From NCBI RefSeq assembly GCF_029714405.1, contig NZ_CP121650.1:8499001-8563000 (forward strand): 64,000 nucleotides of DNA, given 5' to 3'. Below the pieces are notes generated by a model. The model had not been told where the DNA came from. It saw only the letters and a list, made by a program, of their open reading frames with translations, and searched no databases. Below, piece by piece: positions 53,498 to 64,000 of this stretch. Source of the stretch: Bradyrhizobium sp. CB82. Its GTDB lineage: Bacteria > Pseudomonadota > Alphaproteobacteria > Rhizobiales > Xanthobacteraceae. The translations under genes were made by a program, and so were the position numbers. Within the stretch, counting starts at the first letter, position 1. The number at the start of each line of letters is the position of its first letter.

Positions 53498-55393
53498 TCA
53501 AGAGCGTTTTCCGATTCGGGCGGCCTTCTCGGCGTCATACCACCAAAGCGTCGGCAGGCCCGACCTGCCGTATTTCGGCAGCGGCTCGGCATGGCTGAAG
53601 CGGTCCCACCTTGCGTAGCGCGAGAATGGATAGGTAAACTGGGGCACGACGTAGAAATTCCACAGCAGGACGCGATCGAGCGCGCGCGTCGCGGCGACGA
53701 GACCGGCGCGGTCCTTGGCGAAGATCACTTTCTCGATCAATGCATCCACGGCCGGATTCTTGATGCCGATCGTGTTGCGCGCCCCTGGTATGTCGGCCGT
53801 CTGCGAGCCCCAAAACTCACGCTGCTCGTTGCCCGGCGAGAGCGACTCCCCCCACTGATCGATGATCATGTCGAAATCGAAGCTGCGCAGCCGGTTCTGG
53901 TATTGTGCATCGTCGACGGTGCGGACGGATGCATTGACACCGATCCGCTCCAGCGAGGGCTTGTAGAACAGCGCGATGCGCTCCGATGAGGGATCCTGCA
54001 CCAGGATCTCGACCGTCAGAACCTTACCTGCGGCGTCGACCAACTTGTGGTCGCGCACCTCGAAGCCCGCCTCTTTCAGGAGCTTTGCCGCTTCGCGCAA
54101 GTTGGCGCGCACCGCCTCCGGATTGCCGCCGACAGGATTCTGGTAGGGCGTGGTGAAGACTTCCGGGGGCACCTTGTCCTTCATCGTCTCGAGGATCTGC
54201 AATTCCTCGCCCTGTGGCAGGCCGGTTGCGGCGAGCTCCGTGCCCTCGAAGTAGCTGTTGATCCGTTTGTACTGGCCGAAGAAGAGCTGCTTGTTCATCT
54301 CCTCGAAGTCGAAGGCGTAGTTGAAGGCCCGCCTCACCCGCGGGTCCCTGAACTGGTCGCGCCTGTTGTTGACCACGAACGCCTGCATGCGACCGGAATC
54401 GTTGATCGGAAATTCTTCCTTGATCACCCGTTTGTCCGCGACCGCCGGGAAGTCGTAAGCCGTCGCCCATTGCTTGGCGGAGTTTTCTGCGATCCAGTCG
54501 GCCTGGTCGGCCTTGAACGCTTCGAGCGCAACGAGGTTGTCGCGGAAAAACTCGAAACGCAGCTCGTCGAAATTGTTCTGGCCGACCTGGCTCGGGACAT
54601 TGGCGCCCCAATGGTCCTTCACCCGCTCGAGCTTGACTGAGCGTCCCGCCACGAATTCCTTGATCCGGTACGGTCCGGACCCCAGCGGAATCTCCAGCGT
54701 GGTGGTGCTGACGTCGCGCTTGCGCCCCTGCGCGTCGGTGCCTTCCCACCAATGTTTCGGCAGCACCGTCAGCTCGCCGACGATGGTCGGCAATTCCCGG
54801 TTGCCCGGTCCATCGAAGGTGAATTTGACGTCGCGCTCGCCGACCTTCTCCGCCTTCACCACGTGGCGATAGTAGGACGCATACATCGGACTATGCTGTT
54901 TCAGCGTCGCAAGTGAGAAGATGACATCGTCCGGTGTCACCGGCTTGCCGTCATGCCAACGGGCTTCCTTCCGGAGGCGATAGATCACCCAGGAAAAGTC
55001 GTCCGGATGTTGGGCCGCTTCGGCAAGTTCGCCGTACTCGGTCGCCACCTCGTCCTGCGCCCGGGTCATCAGCGTTTCGTAGATCATGGCCGCGGCCGGC
55101 GCGAGCGCGCCCTTGATGCCGGCGACTGCGAGGTTGAAATTGTCGAAGGTGCCGATCGAGATCATGCGCGCGACACCGCCCTTGGGCGCGTCCGGATTGA
55201 CGTAGTCGAAACGCTTGAAGTCTGCCGGATATTTGATGTCGCCGAACAGGGACAGGCCGTGGCGCCAGGGGAGCTCACTGGCAGATTGCGCCTGCGCGGC
55301 ACCAACGATCGGAACCCCTGCGGCGGAACCGAGGGCGGGAAGCGCAGCAGTCGCAGCGCCGGCTAGCAGAAGATCGCGTCGGGTAATGGCCAA
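53498..55393 (-). CDS. Peptide ABC binding protein, second copy (YejA-like)
   Basis: This 631-residue paralogue of the neighbouring receptor has a Tat signal TRRDLLLAGAATAALPALGSA. It keeps the same blocks: HGLSLFGDIKYPADFKRFDYVNPDAPKGGVARMIS, WHDGKPVTPDDVIFSLATLKQHSPMYASYYRHV and GSGPYRIKEFVAGRSVKLERVKDHWGAN. It is the first gene of the operon (SBP-SBP-yejB-yejE-yejF), ending 14 bases before the next start. Two receptors feeding one transporter would widen the peptide range; specificity is not readable. Confidence 0.92.
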   Translation of the reverse strand: MAITRRDLLLAGAATAALPALGSAAGVPIVGAAQAQSASELPWRHGLSLFGDIKYPADFKRFDYVNPDAPKGGVARMISIGTFDNFNLAVAGIKGALAPAAAMIYETLMTRAQDEVATEYGELAEAAQHPDDFSWVIYRLRKEARWHDGKPVTPDDVIFSLATLKQHSPMYASYYRHVVKAEKVGERDVKFTFDGPGNRELPTIVGELTVLPKHWWEGTDAQGRKRDVSTTTLEIPLGSGPYRIKEFVAGRSVKLERVKDHWGANVPSQVGQNNFDELRFEFFRDNLVALEAFKADQADWIAENSAKQWATAYDFPAVADKRVIKEEFPINDSGRMQAFVVNNRRDQFRDPRVRRAFNYAFDFEEMNKQLFFGQYKRINSYFEGTELAATGLPQGEELQILETMKDKVPPEVFTTPYQNPVGGNPEAVRANLREAAKLLKEAGFEVRDHKLVDAAGKVLTVEILVQDPSSERIALFYKPSLERIGVNASVRTVDDAQYQNRLRSFDFDMIIDQWGESLSPGNEQREFWGSQTADIPGARNTIGIKNPAVDALIEKVIFAKDRAGLVAATRALDRVLLWNFYVVPQFTYPFSRYARWDRFSHAEPLPKYGRSGLPTLWWYDAEKAARIGKRS

Positions 55394-55559
55394 ATGAACA
55401 TCCCTGTCCTGGAAGGAGGTTACCCCTTTAAGGCCCCAATATACGGCAAGGTTTCGACCGATTATGTTGCTTTTTCCTCATCTTGGAAGCCTACCGGGCC
55501 GGATCGCTGCGGCGAAACGCCCCGATGACAACGCTGCGAGGTGGGCAAGCGGTAGATAA

Positions 55560-55589
55560 GGAAACGGCCAGGCTTTTCGAGCCTGGCCG
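55560..55589 (-). terminator. Terminator of cycM
   Basis: On the minus strand CGGCCAGGC (55589-55581), loop TCGAAAA and GCCTGGCCG (55573-55565) form a perfect 9-pair stem followed by TTTCCTT. It lies about 30 bases past the cycM stop. Confidence 0.75.
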
Positions 55590-55616
55590 CCATATCAGCA
55601 CAATCTTTTGGCGATC

Positions 55617-56168
55617 TTACTTCGCCGCCGTTGGCAGCGGCTGCGGGCTGTCCGACAGGCTGTTGAGATAGGCGATAACGTCCGCGCGCTCGCTGTCCTT
55701 GGGAATACCAGCAAAGCCCATCGCCGTGCCGGGAATATCAGCCTTCGGATTGGTGAGGAATTTGTTCAACTCGTCGAAGGTCCAGGTACCGCCCTTGGCC
55801 TTCATCGCAGCCGAGAAATTGAATCCGCCACGGCCCTCGCCTTTGTGGTCGCCGACGATGCCGTAGAGGTTCGGACCGACGCGATTCGGGCCGCCCTTCT
55901 CGAAGGTGTGGCAGGCGCCGCACTTCTTGGCGGCGGAGGCGCCCTTCTCGACGGAGGCGGTCTGGAGCAGCTTCTCGATCGGCTCGGACGGCGCCGCCGC
56001 AGCACCCCCTTCCTTGCCGCCGGCCTCTTCCTTCACGGCAATCTCGAAACCGGGCTTCTCCGGCGGTTTCGCGGCGAACAGTGCCTGGGCAGTGAAGCTC
56101 GTCACCAGGACGACGAGGCAGGTGCCGAGGATGGCACCGAGGATCTTGTTGAGTTCGAACGAGTCCAT
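55617..56168 (-). CDS. cycM: CycM-like membrane-anchored cytochrome c
   Basis: This 183-residue protein has an uncleaved N-terminal anchor ([31 protein letters not shown]), an Ala/Gly/Glu-rich linker at about 35-65, then a class I cytochrome c domain with [13 protein letters not shown] (CxxCH haem site), [11 protein letters not shown] and GTAMGFAGI, whose Met is the sixth ligand. This is the layout of Bradyrhizobium CycM, which carries electrons from the bc1 complex to the aa3 oxidase. It has its own terminator and diverges from kdsB. Confidence 0.93.
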   Translation of the reverse strand: MDSFELNKILGAILGTCLVVLVTSFTAQALFAAKPPEKPGFEIAVKEEAGGKEGGAAAAPSEPIEKLLQTASVEKGASAAKKCGACHTFEKGGPNRVGPNLYGIVGDHKGEGRGGFNFSAAMKAKGGTWTFDELNKFLTNPKADIPGTAMGFAGIPKDSERADVIAYLNSLSDSPQPLPTAAK

Positions 56169-56388
56169 GTCGGATCAGGCCCCACACCGCATGAAGGAAA
56201 GCGGCCCAAGCGGCCGCCAGGACACGAGAATAAGACACTGGGAATCGGACGTTCCACCCCACCCCCGAGCAGCGATTGAGATATCGGTTTGCCCGGGGTC
56301 TGGCAACCCGTATAAACGGCCCCGCTTTCACCCCATCCCCACCCCATTTCTCGGCGCGGAATGCGCCCGTTTCCAGGCCCTGAACAGG

Positions 56389-57129
56389 ATGACCGATCCC
56401 CGCATTTTGGTGCTGATCCCGGCCCGCATGGCGGCCACTCGCCTGCCCGGCAAGCCGCTGAAGGACATCGCCGGCCAGCCGATGATCGTGCACGTGCTGC
56501 GGCGAGCCGAAGAGGCGGCCATCGGGCGGGTCGCGGTTGCAACCGACACGCAGGAGATCGCAGACGTCGTCACCGCGCATGGCGGCGTCGCCGTGATGAC
56601 CCGCCCCGAGCATCCGTCGGGCTCCGACCGCATCCATGAGGCCATGCAGAAGCTCGATCCCGAGGGCAAGGCCGAGATCGTGGTCAATCTCCAGGGCGAT
56701 TTCCCGACGATCTCGACCGGCAACATCCGTGACGTGCTGCCTCCGCTGGCCGACCCCGCGGTCGACATTGCGACCCTGGCCTCGCAAATTCATACCGAGG
56801 AGGAGGACCGCGCCCCCAGCGTGGTGAAGGCGGTTGGAACCTCGCTCGGCGGACGGCGGATGCGCGCGCTCTATTTCACCCGCGCGACCGCCCCCACTGG
56901 AGACGGACCGCGTTACCACCATATCGGGCTTTACGCCTACCGCCGTGCGGCGCTGGAGCGGTTCGTCTCGCTGCCGCCCTCGCCGCTGGAATTGCAGGAG
57001 AAGCTGGAGCAGCTCCGGGCGCTGGAGGCCGGCATGCGCATCGACTTCACCATCGTCGATACGGTACCCCGCGGGGTCGACACCGCGGCGGACTTAGAGA
57101 CCGCCCGCAGCATCCTTTCCAAATCCTGA
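56389..57129 (+). CDS. kdsB: KdsB, CMP-KDO synthetase
   Basis: This 246-residue nucleotidyltransferase has [28 protein letters not shown] (nucleotide-binding start), [40 protein letters not shown] with the metal-binding Asp, and [16 protein letters not shown]. It activates KDO as CMP-KDO for the lipid A inner core. ATG 56389 (MTDPRIL) is the family start; the frame is open to 55906, but that part overlaps cycM. The QGDFP motif has Phe-Pro where E. coli has QGDEP, a variant common in Rhizobiales. pheA follows after 21 bases. Confidence 0.95.
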   Translation: MTDPRILVLIPARMAATRLPGKPLKDIAGQPMIVHVLRRAEEAAIGRVAVATDTQEIADVVTAHGGVAVMTRPEHPSGSDRIHEAMQKLDPEGKAEIVVNLQGDFPTISTGNIRDVLPPLADPAVDIATLASQIHTEEEDRAPSVVKAVGTSLGGRRMRALYFTRATAPTGDGPRYHHIGLYAYRRAALERFVSLPPSPLELQEKLEQLRALEAGMRIDFTIVDTVPRGVDTAADLETARSILSKS

Positions 57130-57150
57130 GCCGCTGTTACAAGGCCCGAC

Positions 57151-58008
57151 ATGAGCAAGATGAAAATCGCATTCCAGGGCGAGCGTGGGGCCAACTCCCA
57201 CATCGCCATCGACGAGGCCTATCCCGACGCCGAGCCGATGCCGTGCGCAACCTTCGAGGACGCGCTGTCGGCGATCTCCTCGGGCGAAGCCGATCTCGGC
57301 ATGATCCCGATCGAGAATTCGGTCGCGGGACGCGTCGCCGACATCCATCATTTGCTGCCGGCCTCCGGCCTCTTCATCATCGGCGAATGGTTTCTGCCGG
57401 TCCGCCATCAATTGATGGCGGTGAAGGGCACGAAGCTCGAAGACATCAAGAGCGTGGAAAGCCATGTCCATGCGCTCGGTCAGTGCCGGCGCGTGATCCG
57501 CAAGCTCGGGGTCAAGCCGATTGTGGCGGCCGACACCGCCGGCAGCGCGCGCGATATTTCCGAGCGCAAGGACAAGAGCGTCGCCGCGATCGCCTCGCGG
57601 CTTGCCGCAAAGATCTACGGGCTCGACATCCTGGCCGAGGACATCGAGGACGAGGCCCATAACACCACGCGTTTTGTGGTGCTGGCCCGCGAGGCGAAGT
57701 GGGCCGAGCAGGGCTCGGGCCCGCTGGTCACCTCCTTTGTATTCCGGGTGCGCAACCTGCCCGCCGCGCTCTACAAGGCACTAGGCGGCTTTGCCACCAA
57801 CGGCGTCAACATGACCAAGCTCGAAAGCTACATGGTCGACGGCAATTTCTTTGCGACGCAGTTTTATGCCGATGTCGACGGCCACCCCAACGACAAGGGG
57901 CTTGCCTTCGCGCTCGAGGAACTGAAGTTCTTCTCGCGCGAATTCCGCATCGTCGGCGTCTATCCCGGCCATCCCTTCCGCGCGACGTTCAGCGAGAAGC
58001 TGGAGTGA
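57151..58008 (+). CDS. pheA: PheA, prephenate dehydratase
   Basis: This 285-residue protein has a dehydratase domain to about 185 with IAFQGERGANSHIAIDEAYP, LGMIPIENSVAGRVADIHHLL and DTAGSARDISERKDKSVAAIASRLAAKIYGLDIL, followed by HNTTRFVVLAR. A C-terminal ACT domain follows (VTSFVFRVRNLPAALYKALGGFATNGVNMTKLESYMVDG) that binds phenylalanine for feedback control. There is no chorismate mutase domain. It converts prephenate to phenylpyruvate in Phe synthesis. Co-transcription with kdsB is likely from spacing. Confidence 0.95.
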   Translation: MSKMKIAFQGERGANSHIAIDEAYPDAEPMPCATFEDALSAISSGEADLGMIPIENSVAGRVADIHHLLPASGLFIIGEWFLPVRHQLMAVKGTKLEDIKSVESHVHALGQCRRVIRKLGVKPIVAADTAGSARDISERKDKSVAAIASRLAAKIYGLDILAEDIEDEAHNTTRFVVLAREAKWAEQGSGPLVTSFVFRVRNLPAALYKALGGFATNGVNMTKLESYMVDGNFFATQFYADVDGHPNDKGLAFALEELKFFSREFRIVGVYPGHPFRATFSEKLE

Positions 58009-58011
58009 TCG

Positions 58012-58108
58012 CCTGTCCCGGACGCGCGAGGCGCGAGCCGGGGCGTAAGGGGCCGCGATGGCCCCGGCTCAGCGGCGCACCCTGCGCGCTGCGTCCCGGG
58101 CGCGATAG
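58012..58108. repeat. Palindromic intergenic repeat between pheA and the LLM gene
   Basis: CTGTCCCGGACGCG near 58014 and GCGTCCCGGGCGCG near 58091 are inverted partners, with GGGGCC...GGCCCC inside. It lies between convergent genes and could act as a bidirectional terminator. Confidence 0.55.
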
Positions 58109-58111
58109 CTG

Positions 58112-59131
58112 TTAGGCGGCCGCGCTCTTCACCAGCCCGAACGCCTCGGCCAACAGCGAATACGACTTCTTCCGTGCCTCGTGGTCGTAGACCGCGGTGA
58201 TCACCATCAATTCGTCCGGCTTGCTCGCGTCGATCAGCGGTTTGAGCTTCTGCTGCACGGTCGGTGGGCTGCCGACGAACAGTCGCGAACGGTTGCGGGC
58301 GATCGAGGCGCGGTCGGCATCGGTGTAGGGATAGGCGAGCGCCTCTTCCACGCTCGGCAGCGGCAGATATTGGCCGCGGTCGCGGCGCAGGCGATTGAGG
58401 TCGAAGGACGAGGCGAGCTTTTCCGCCTCCTCGTCCGTATCCGCCGTGACGACTGCTACCGCGAGAATTGCGTGCGGCGTGGCGCGCCAGGCTGAGGGCT
58501 GGAAACGGCTGCGGTATTGCACCATCGCGTCGATCGCATCATGGCTCGCAAAATGATGCGCGAACGCGAAGCCCATGCCGACCTGGGCTGCCAATTCCGA
58601 CGAATAATCGCTGGAGCCGAGCAGCCAGATCGGCGGCAGGCGCGTGTCGTCGGGCATTGCGACGACGTTGTTATAGGGATGGCCTGAGGGGAATTCGCGG
58701 GTCTCCCACAGGATCAATTCGTGCAGCCGCTCCAGGAAATCGTCGCCCTCGCGGCGGTCGAGCCGGCTCCGAAGCGCGTACGCCGTGGCGCCGTCGGTGC
58801 CGGGCGCGCGGCCGAGGCCGAGATCGATGCGACCGGGAAACAGCGCCTCCAGCATCTTGAAACGTTCGGCCACCACCAGAGGCGCGTGGTTGGGCAGCAT
58901 CACCCCGCCGGAGCCGACACGGATGTGCTTCGTCACCGCCGCGATCTGCCCGATCATGACGTCGGGCGCCGGGCTCGCGACGGAGGCGAGGTTGTGGTGC
59001 TCGGCGAGCCAGTAGCGGACATAGCCGAGCCCATCGACATGGCGCGCGAGATCAATGCTGTTGCGCAGCGCCGCCGCCGGCCGGGTAGCCGACGTGACAA
59101 CGGAGAGATCGAGGACGGAGAGCGGGATCAT
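58112..59131 (-). CDS. LLM-class flavin-dependent oxidoreductase
   Basis: This 339-residue protein of the bacterial luciferase-like family reads [48 protein letters not shown] at the start, then [52 protein letters not shown], the FMN-site region. MsnO8/YhbW-type proteins share this. The substrate is unknown; they oxidise small organics with reduced flavin and O2. ATG 59131 is chosen over the frame open from 59260, as its N-terminus matches the family. It converges on pheA. Confidence 0.9.
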   Translation of the reverse strand: MIPLSVLDLSVVTSATRPAAALRNSIDLARHVDGLGYVRYWLAEHHNLASVASPAPDVMIGQIAAVTKHIRVGSGGVMLPNHAPLVVAERFKMLEALFPGRIDLGLGRAPGTDGATAYALRSRLDRREGDDFLERLHELILWETREFPSGHPYNNVVAMPDDTRLPPIWLLGSSDYSSELAAQVGMGFAFAHHFASHDAIDAMVQYRSRFQPSAWRATPHAILAVAVVTADTDEEAEKLASSFDLNRLRRDRGQYLPLPSVEEALAYPYTDADRASIARNRSRLFVGSPPTVQQKLKPLIDASKPDELMVITAVYDHEARKKSYSLLAEAFGLVKSAAA

Positions 59132-59519
59132 GGCCGGTTCAACGTAGTGCGCAGCGTCGGAGCGGCAATGGTCCAACGGAGCAGAGCTGACGTGTGCTGG
59201 CAGCGAGACGCCCCCGGAGAAGTGTTTGGAGGGCGGTGGGATTCCGCGCGCACAAATCACCCAATGTTCACGTTGCCCACTTGATCAGCTGAACCCGGCC
59301 AGACTCCAAACGCCACATATCTACTTGATATAACTTATATTTATTAGCTCCGCCTACCTCCCACCAGAGCTAACAAAGGCACAAAAGTACTGATACTACC
59401 GGCAATAGTGGGCCATTTCCCATCGCCGATGGGCTGTCAGGAAGACCCTGTTTGGCCTATCTTAGCGCTTCCCGCTAAATCTGCTGCAGTTGCGAGGAGA
59501 GATCTGGAGTGAGTGTGCC
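59132..59519. other. Divergent regulatory region, LLM gene / metF
   Basis: No gene. It includes a distinctly AT-rich stretch at 59310-59345 with a palindrome listed separately, in an otherwise GC-rich window. No recognisable SAM riboswitch core was identified by eye. Confidence 0.45.
59317..59331. promoter_or_regulatory. AT-rich operator-like palindrome upstream of metF
   Basis: ATATC (59317-59321), TACTT, GATAT (59327-59331) is a perfect 5-base inverted repeat followed by AACTTATATTTATT. Methionine-cycle genes in proteobacteria can be controlled by ArsR-type SahR; a link is only a guess. Confidence 0.35.
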
Positions 59520-60455
59520 ATGACTGAGCCGACGACGCCTGCCCAATATAGCGGGCAAGACAATGGGCAAGACGGGCACCTCGCCAAGCGTCCGGCGATC
59601 TCCTTCGAGTTCTTTCCGCCCAAGACCGAGGAGATGGAGAAGAACCTGTGGGAGACCATCAATCGCCTCGCCCCGCTCGAGCCGAAATTCGTCTCGGTGA
59701 CCTATGGCGCGGGCGGCTCGACCCGTGAGCGCACCCACGCCACCATCGCCCGCATCCTGAAGGAGACTTCGCTGCTGCCGGCGGCGCATCTGACCTGCGT
59801 CGGCGCGTCGCGCGGTGAGATCGACGAGATCGTTGACCACTACCACGAGGTCGGCGTCCGCCACATCGTGGCCTTGCGCGGCGATCCGCCTGGCGGCATC
59901 GGCACGCCCTTCGCCACCCATCCCGACGGTTACCAGACCTCCGCCGAGCTCATCGACGGCATCAAGAAGCGGCACCCCGATATCGAAGTGTCGGTCTCGG
60001 CTTACCCCGAGAAGCATCCCGAGGCGCGTGACCTCGACGCCGATATCGACACGCTGAAGGCCAAGGTCGATGCGGGCGCGACGCGCGCGATCACCCAGGT
60101 ATTCTTCGATAACGACCTCTACTTCCGCTACCTCGAGCGCGTGCGCGCGCGCGGCATCAGCATCCCGATCGTGCCGGGCATCATGCCCATGCACAATTTC
60201 AGGCAGGCCCGCAATTTCGTCACCCGCGCCGGCACCACGGTGCCGGACTGGCTTGCGGAGAAGTTCGATGGGCTCGACGACGATCCGGAGACGCGCAAGC
60301 TCGTCGCGGCGACCGTTGCCGCCGGCCAGGTGCACAAGCTGGCCAAGCACGGCGTCGACACCTACCACTTCTACACCATGAACCGCGCCGATCTCGTGTT
60401 CGCGATCAGCCATTTGCTCGGCATTCGCGGCAAGAGCGCGAAGAAGGCGGCGTAA
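59520..60455 (+). CDS. metF: MetF, methylenetetrahydrofolate reductase
   Basis: This 311-residue TIM-barrel flavoprotein has ISFEFFPPKTEEMEKNLW (active-site Glu), FVSVTYGAGGSTRERTHATIARI, HLTCVGASRGEIDEIVDHYHEVGVRHIVALRGDPPGG and ITQVFFDNDLYFRYL. It reduces methylene-THF to methyl-THF, the methyl donor for MetH. ATG 59520 (MTEPTT) has GGAGTG upstream and is preferred to 59490. Its length is normal. metH starts 3 bases after its stop, so the two enzymes of the methyl route are co-expressed. Confidence 0.97.
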   Translation: MTEPTTPAQYSGQDNGQDGHLAKRPAISFEFFPPKTEEMEKNLWETINRLAPLEPKFVSVTYGAGGSTRERTHATIARILKETSLLPAAHLTCVGASRGEIDEIVDHYHEVGVRHIVALRGDPPGGIGTPFATHPDGYQTSAELIDGIKKRHPDIEVSVSAYPEKHPEARDLDADIDTLKAKVDAGATRAITQVFFDNDLYFRYLERVRARGISIPIVPGIMPMHNFRQARNFVTRAGTTVPDWLAEKFDGLDDDPETRKLVAATVAAGQVHKLAKHGVDTYHFYTMNRADLVFAISHLLGIRGKSAKKAA

Positions 60456-60458
60456 CCA

Positions 60459-64000
<3,542 letters not shown>

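Overview
The window looks like a chromosomal segment of a Bradyrhizobium-type alphaproteobacterium. The evidence is the PhyR-NepR-EcfG general stress locus, a urea ABC transporter joined to a urease operon, a Flp/Tad pilus cluster, a CycM-type membrane-anchored cytochrome c, high-GC coding sequence, and several short palindromic repeat families of the kind seen in that group. No tRNA, rRNA or CRISPR array was found.

Positions 1-10,100 are an accessory island next to a tyrosine integrase. It opens with a convergent four-gene nucleotide module. One arm (plus strand) is an HD phosphohydrolase cut by the window edge and a PEP-synthase-like protein. The other arm (minus strand) is a P-loop kinase fused to an adenylosuccinate-synthetase domain with a PurZ-like Asp-to-Ser change, followed by a translationally coupled DUF7002-type protein. 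Next come a frameshifted Abi_2 HEPN gene with a pseudoknot immediately upstream, a decayed ThiF/E1-like gene, a truncated ImmA-like peptidase, an intact AbiU2-type HEPN gene, a site resembling the 3' end of tRNA-Ser, and the integrase. This arm resembles a partly decayed defence island. The PurZ-like fusion module is the best candidate for an undescribed system.

Positions 10,100-16,000 hold a histidine-kinase remnant, a SnoaL-like protein, and the stress-response locus: phyR diverging from nepR-ecfG, with a good EcfG-type promoter in front of phyR. A CHASE/HWE-type kinase with an eroded ATP-binding N box follows. Positions 16,055-28,656 are one long leftward nitrogen-scavenging cluster in the transcription order urtABCDE-ureD-ureA-ureB-(DUF559-HD fusion)-ureC-(monooxygenase-like)-ureE-ureF-ureG. 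It imports urea, hydrolyses it and loads nickel. A DUF559 nuclease domain inside it is bracketed by inverted copies of a roughly 38-bp GC-rich repeat.

Positions 29,167-31,512 carry a RhlE-like helicase, an IF-1 with an Arg/Gly tail and a cold-shock protein. Positions 31,700-43,682 carry the pilus cluster: a solitary CpaC-like N-domain protein, a sterol-desaturase-like gene, Flp pilin, cpaA, cpaB, cpaC, cpaD, cpaE, cpaF, tadB, tadC and a TadD-like lipoprotein. No TadE/F/G pseudopilin is visible. Positions 44,282-55,393 hold an M17 aminopeptidase with an NlpC/P60 hydrolase, then a peptide ABC operon with two tandem binding proteins (yejA-like x2, yejB, yejE, yejF). The right end has cycM, kdsB, pheA, a luciferase-like oxidoreductase, metF and the first 1180 codons of metH.
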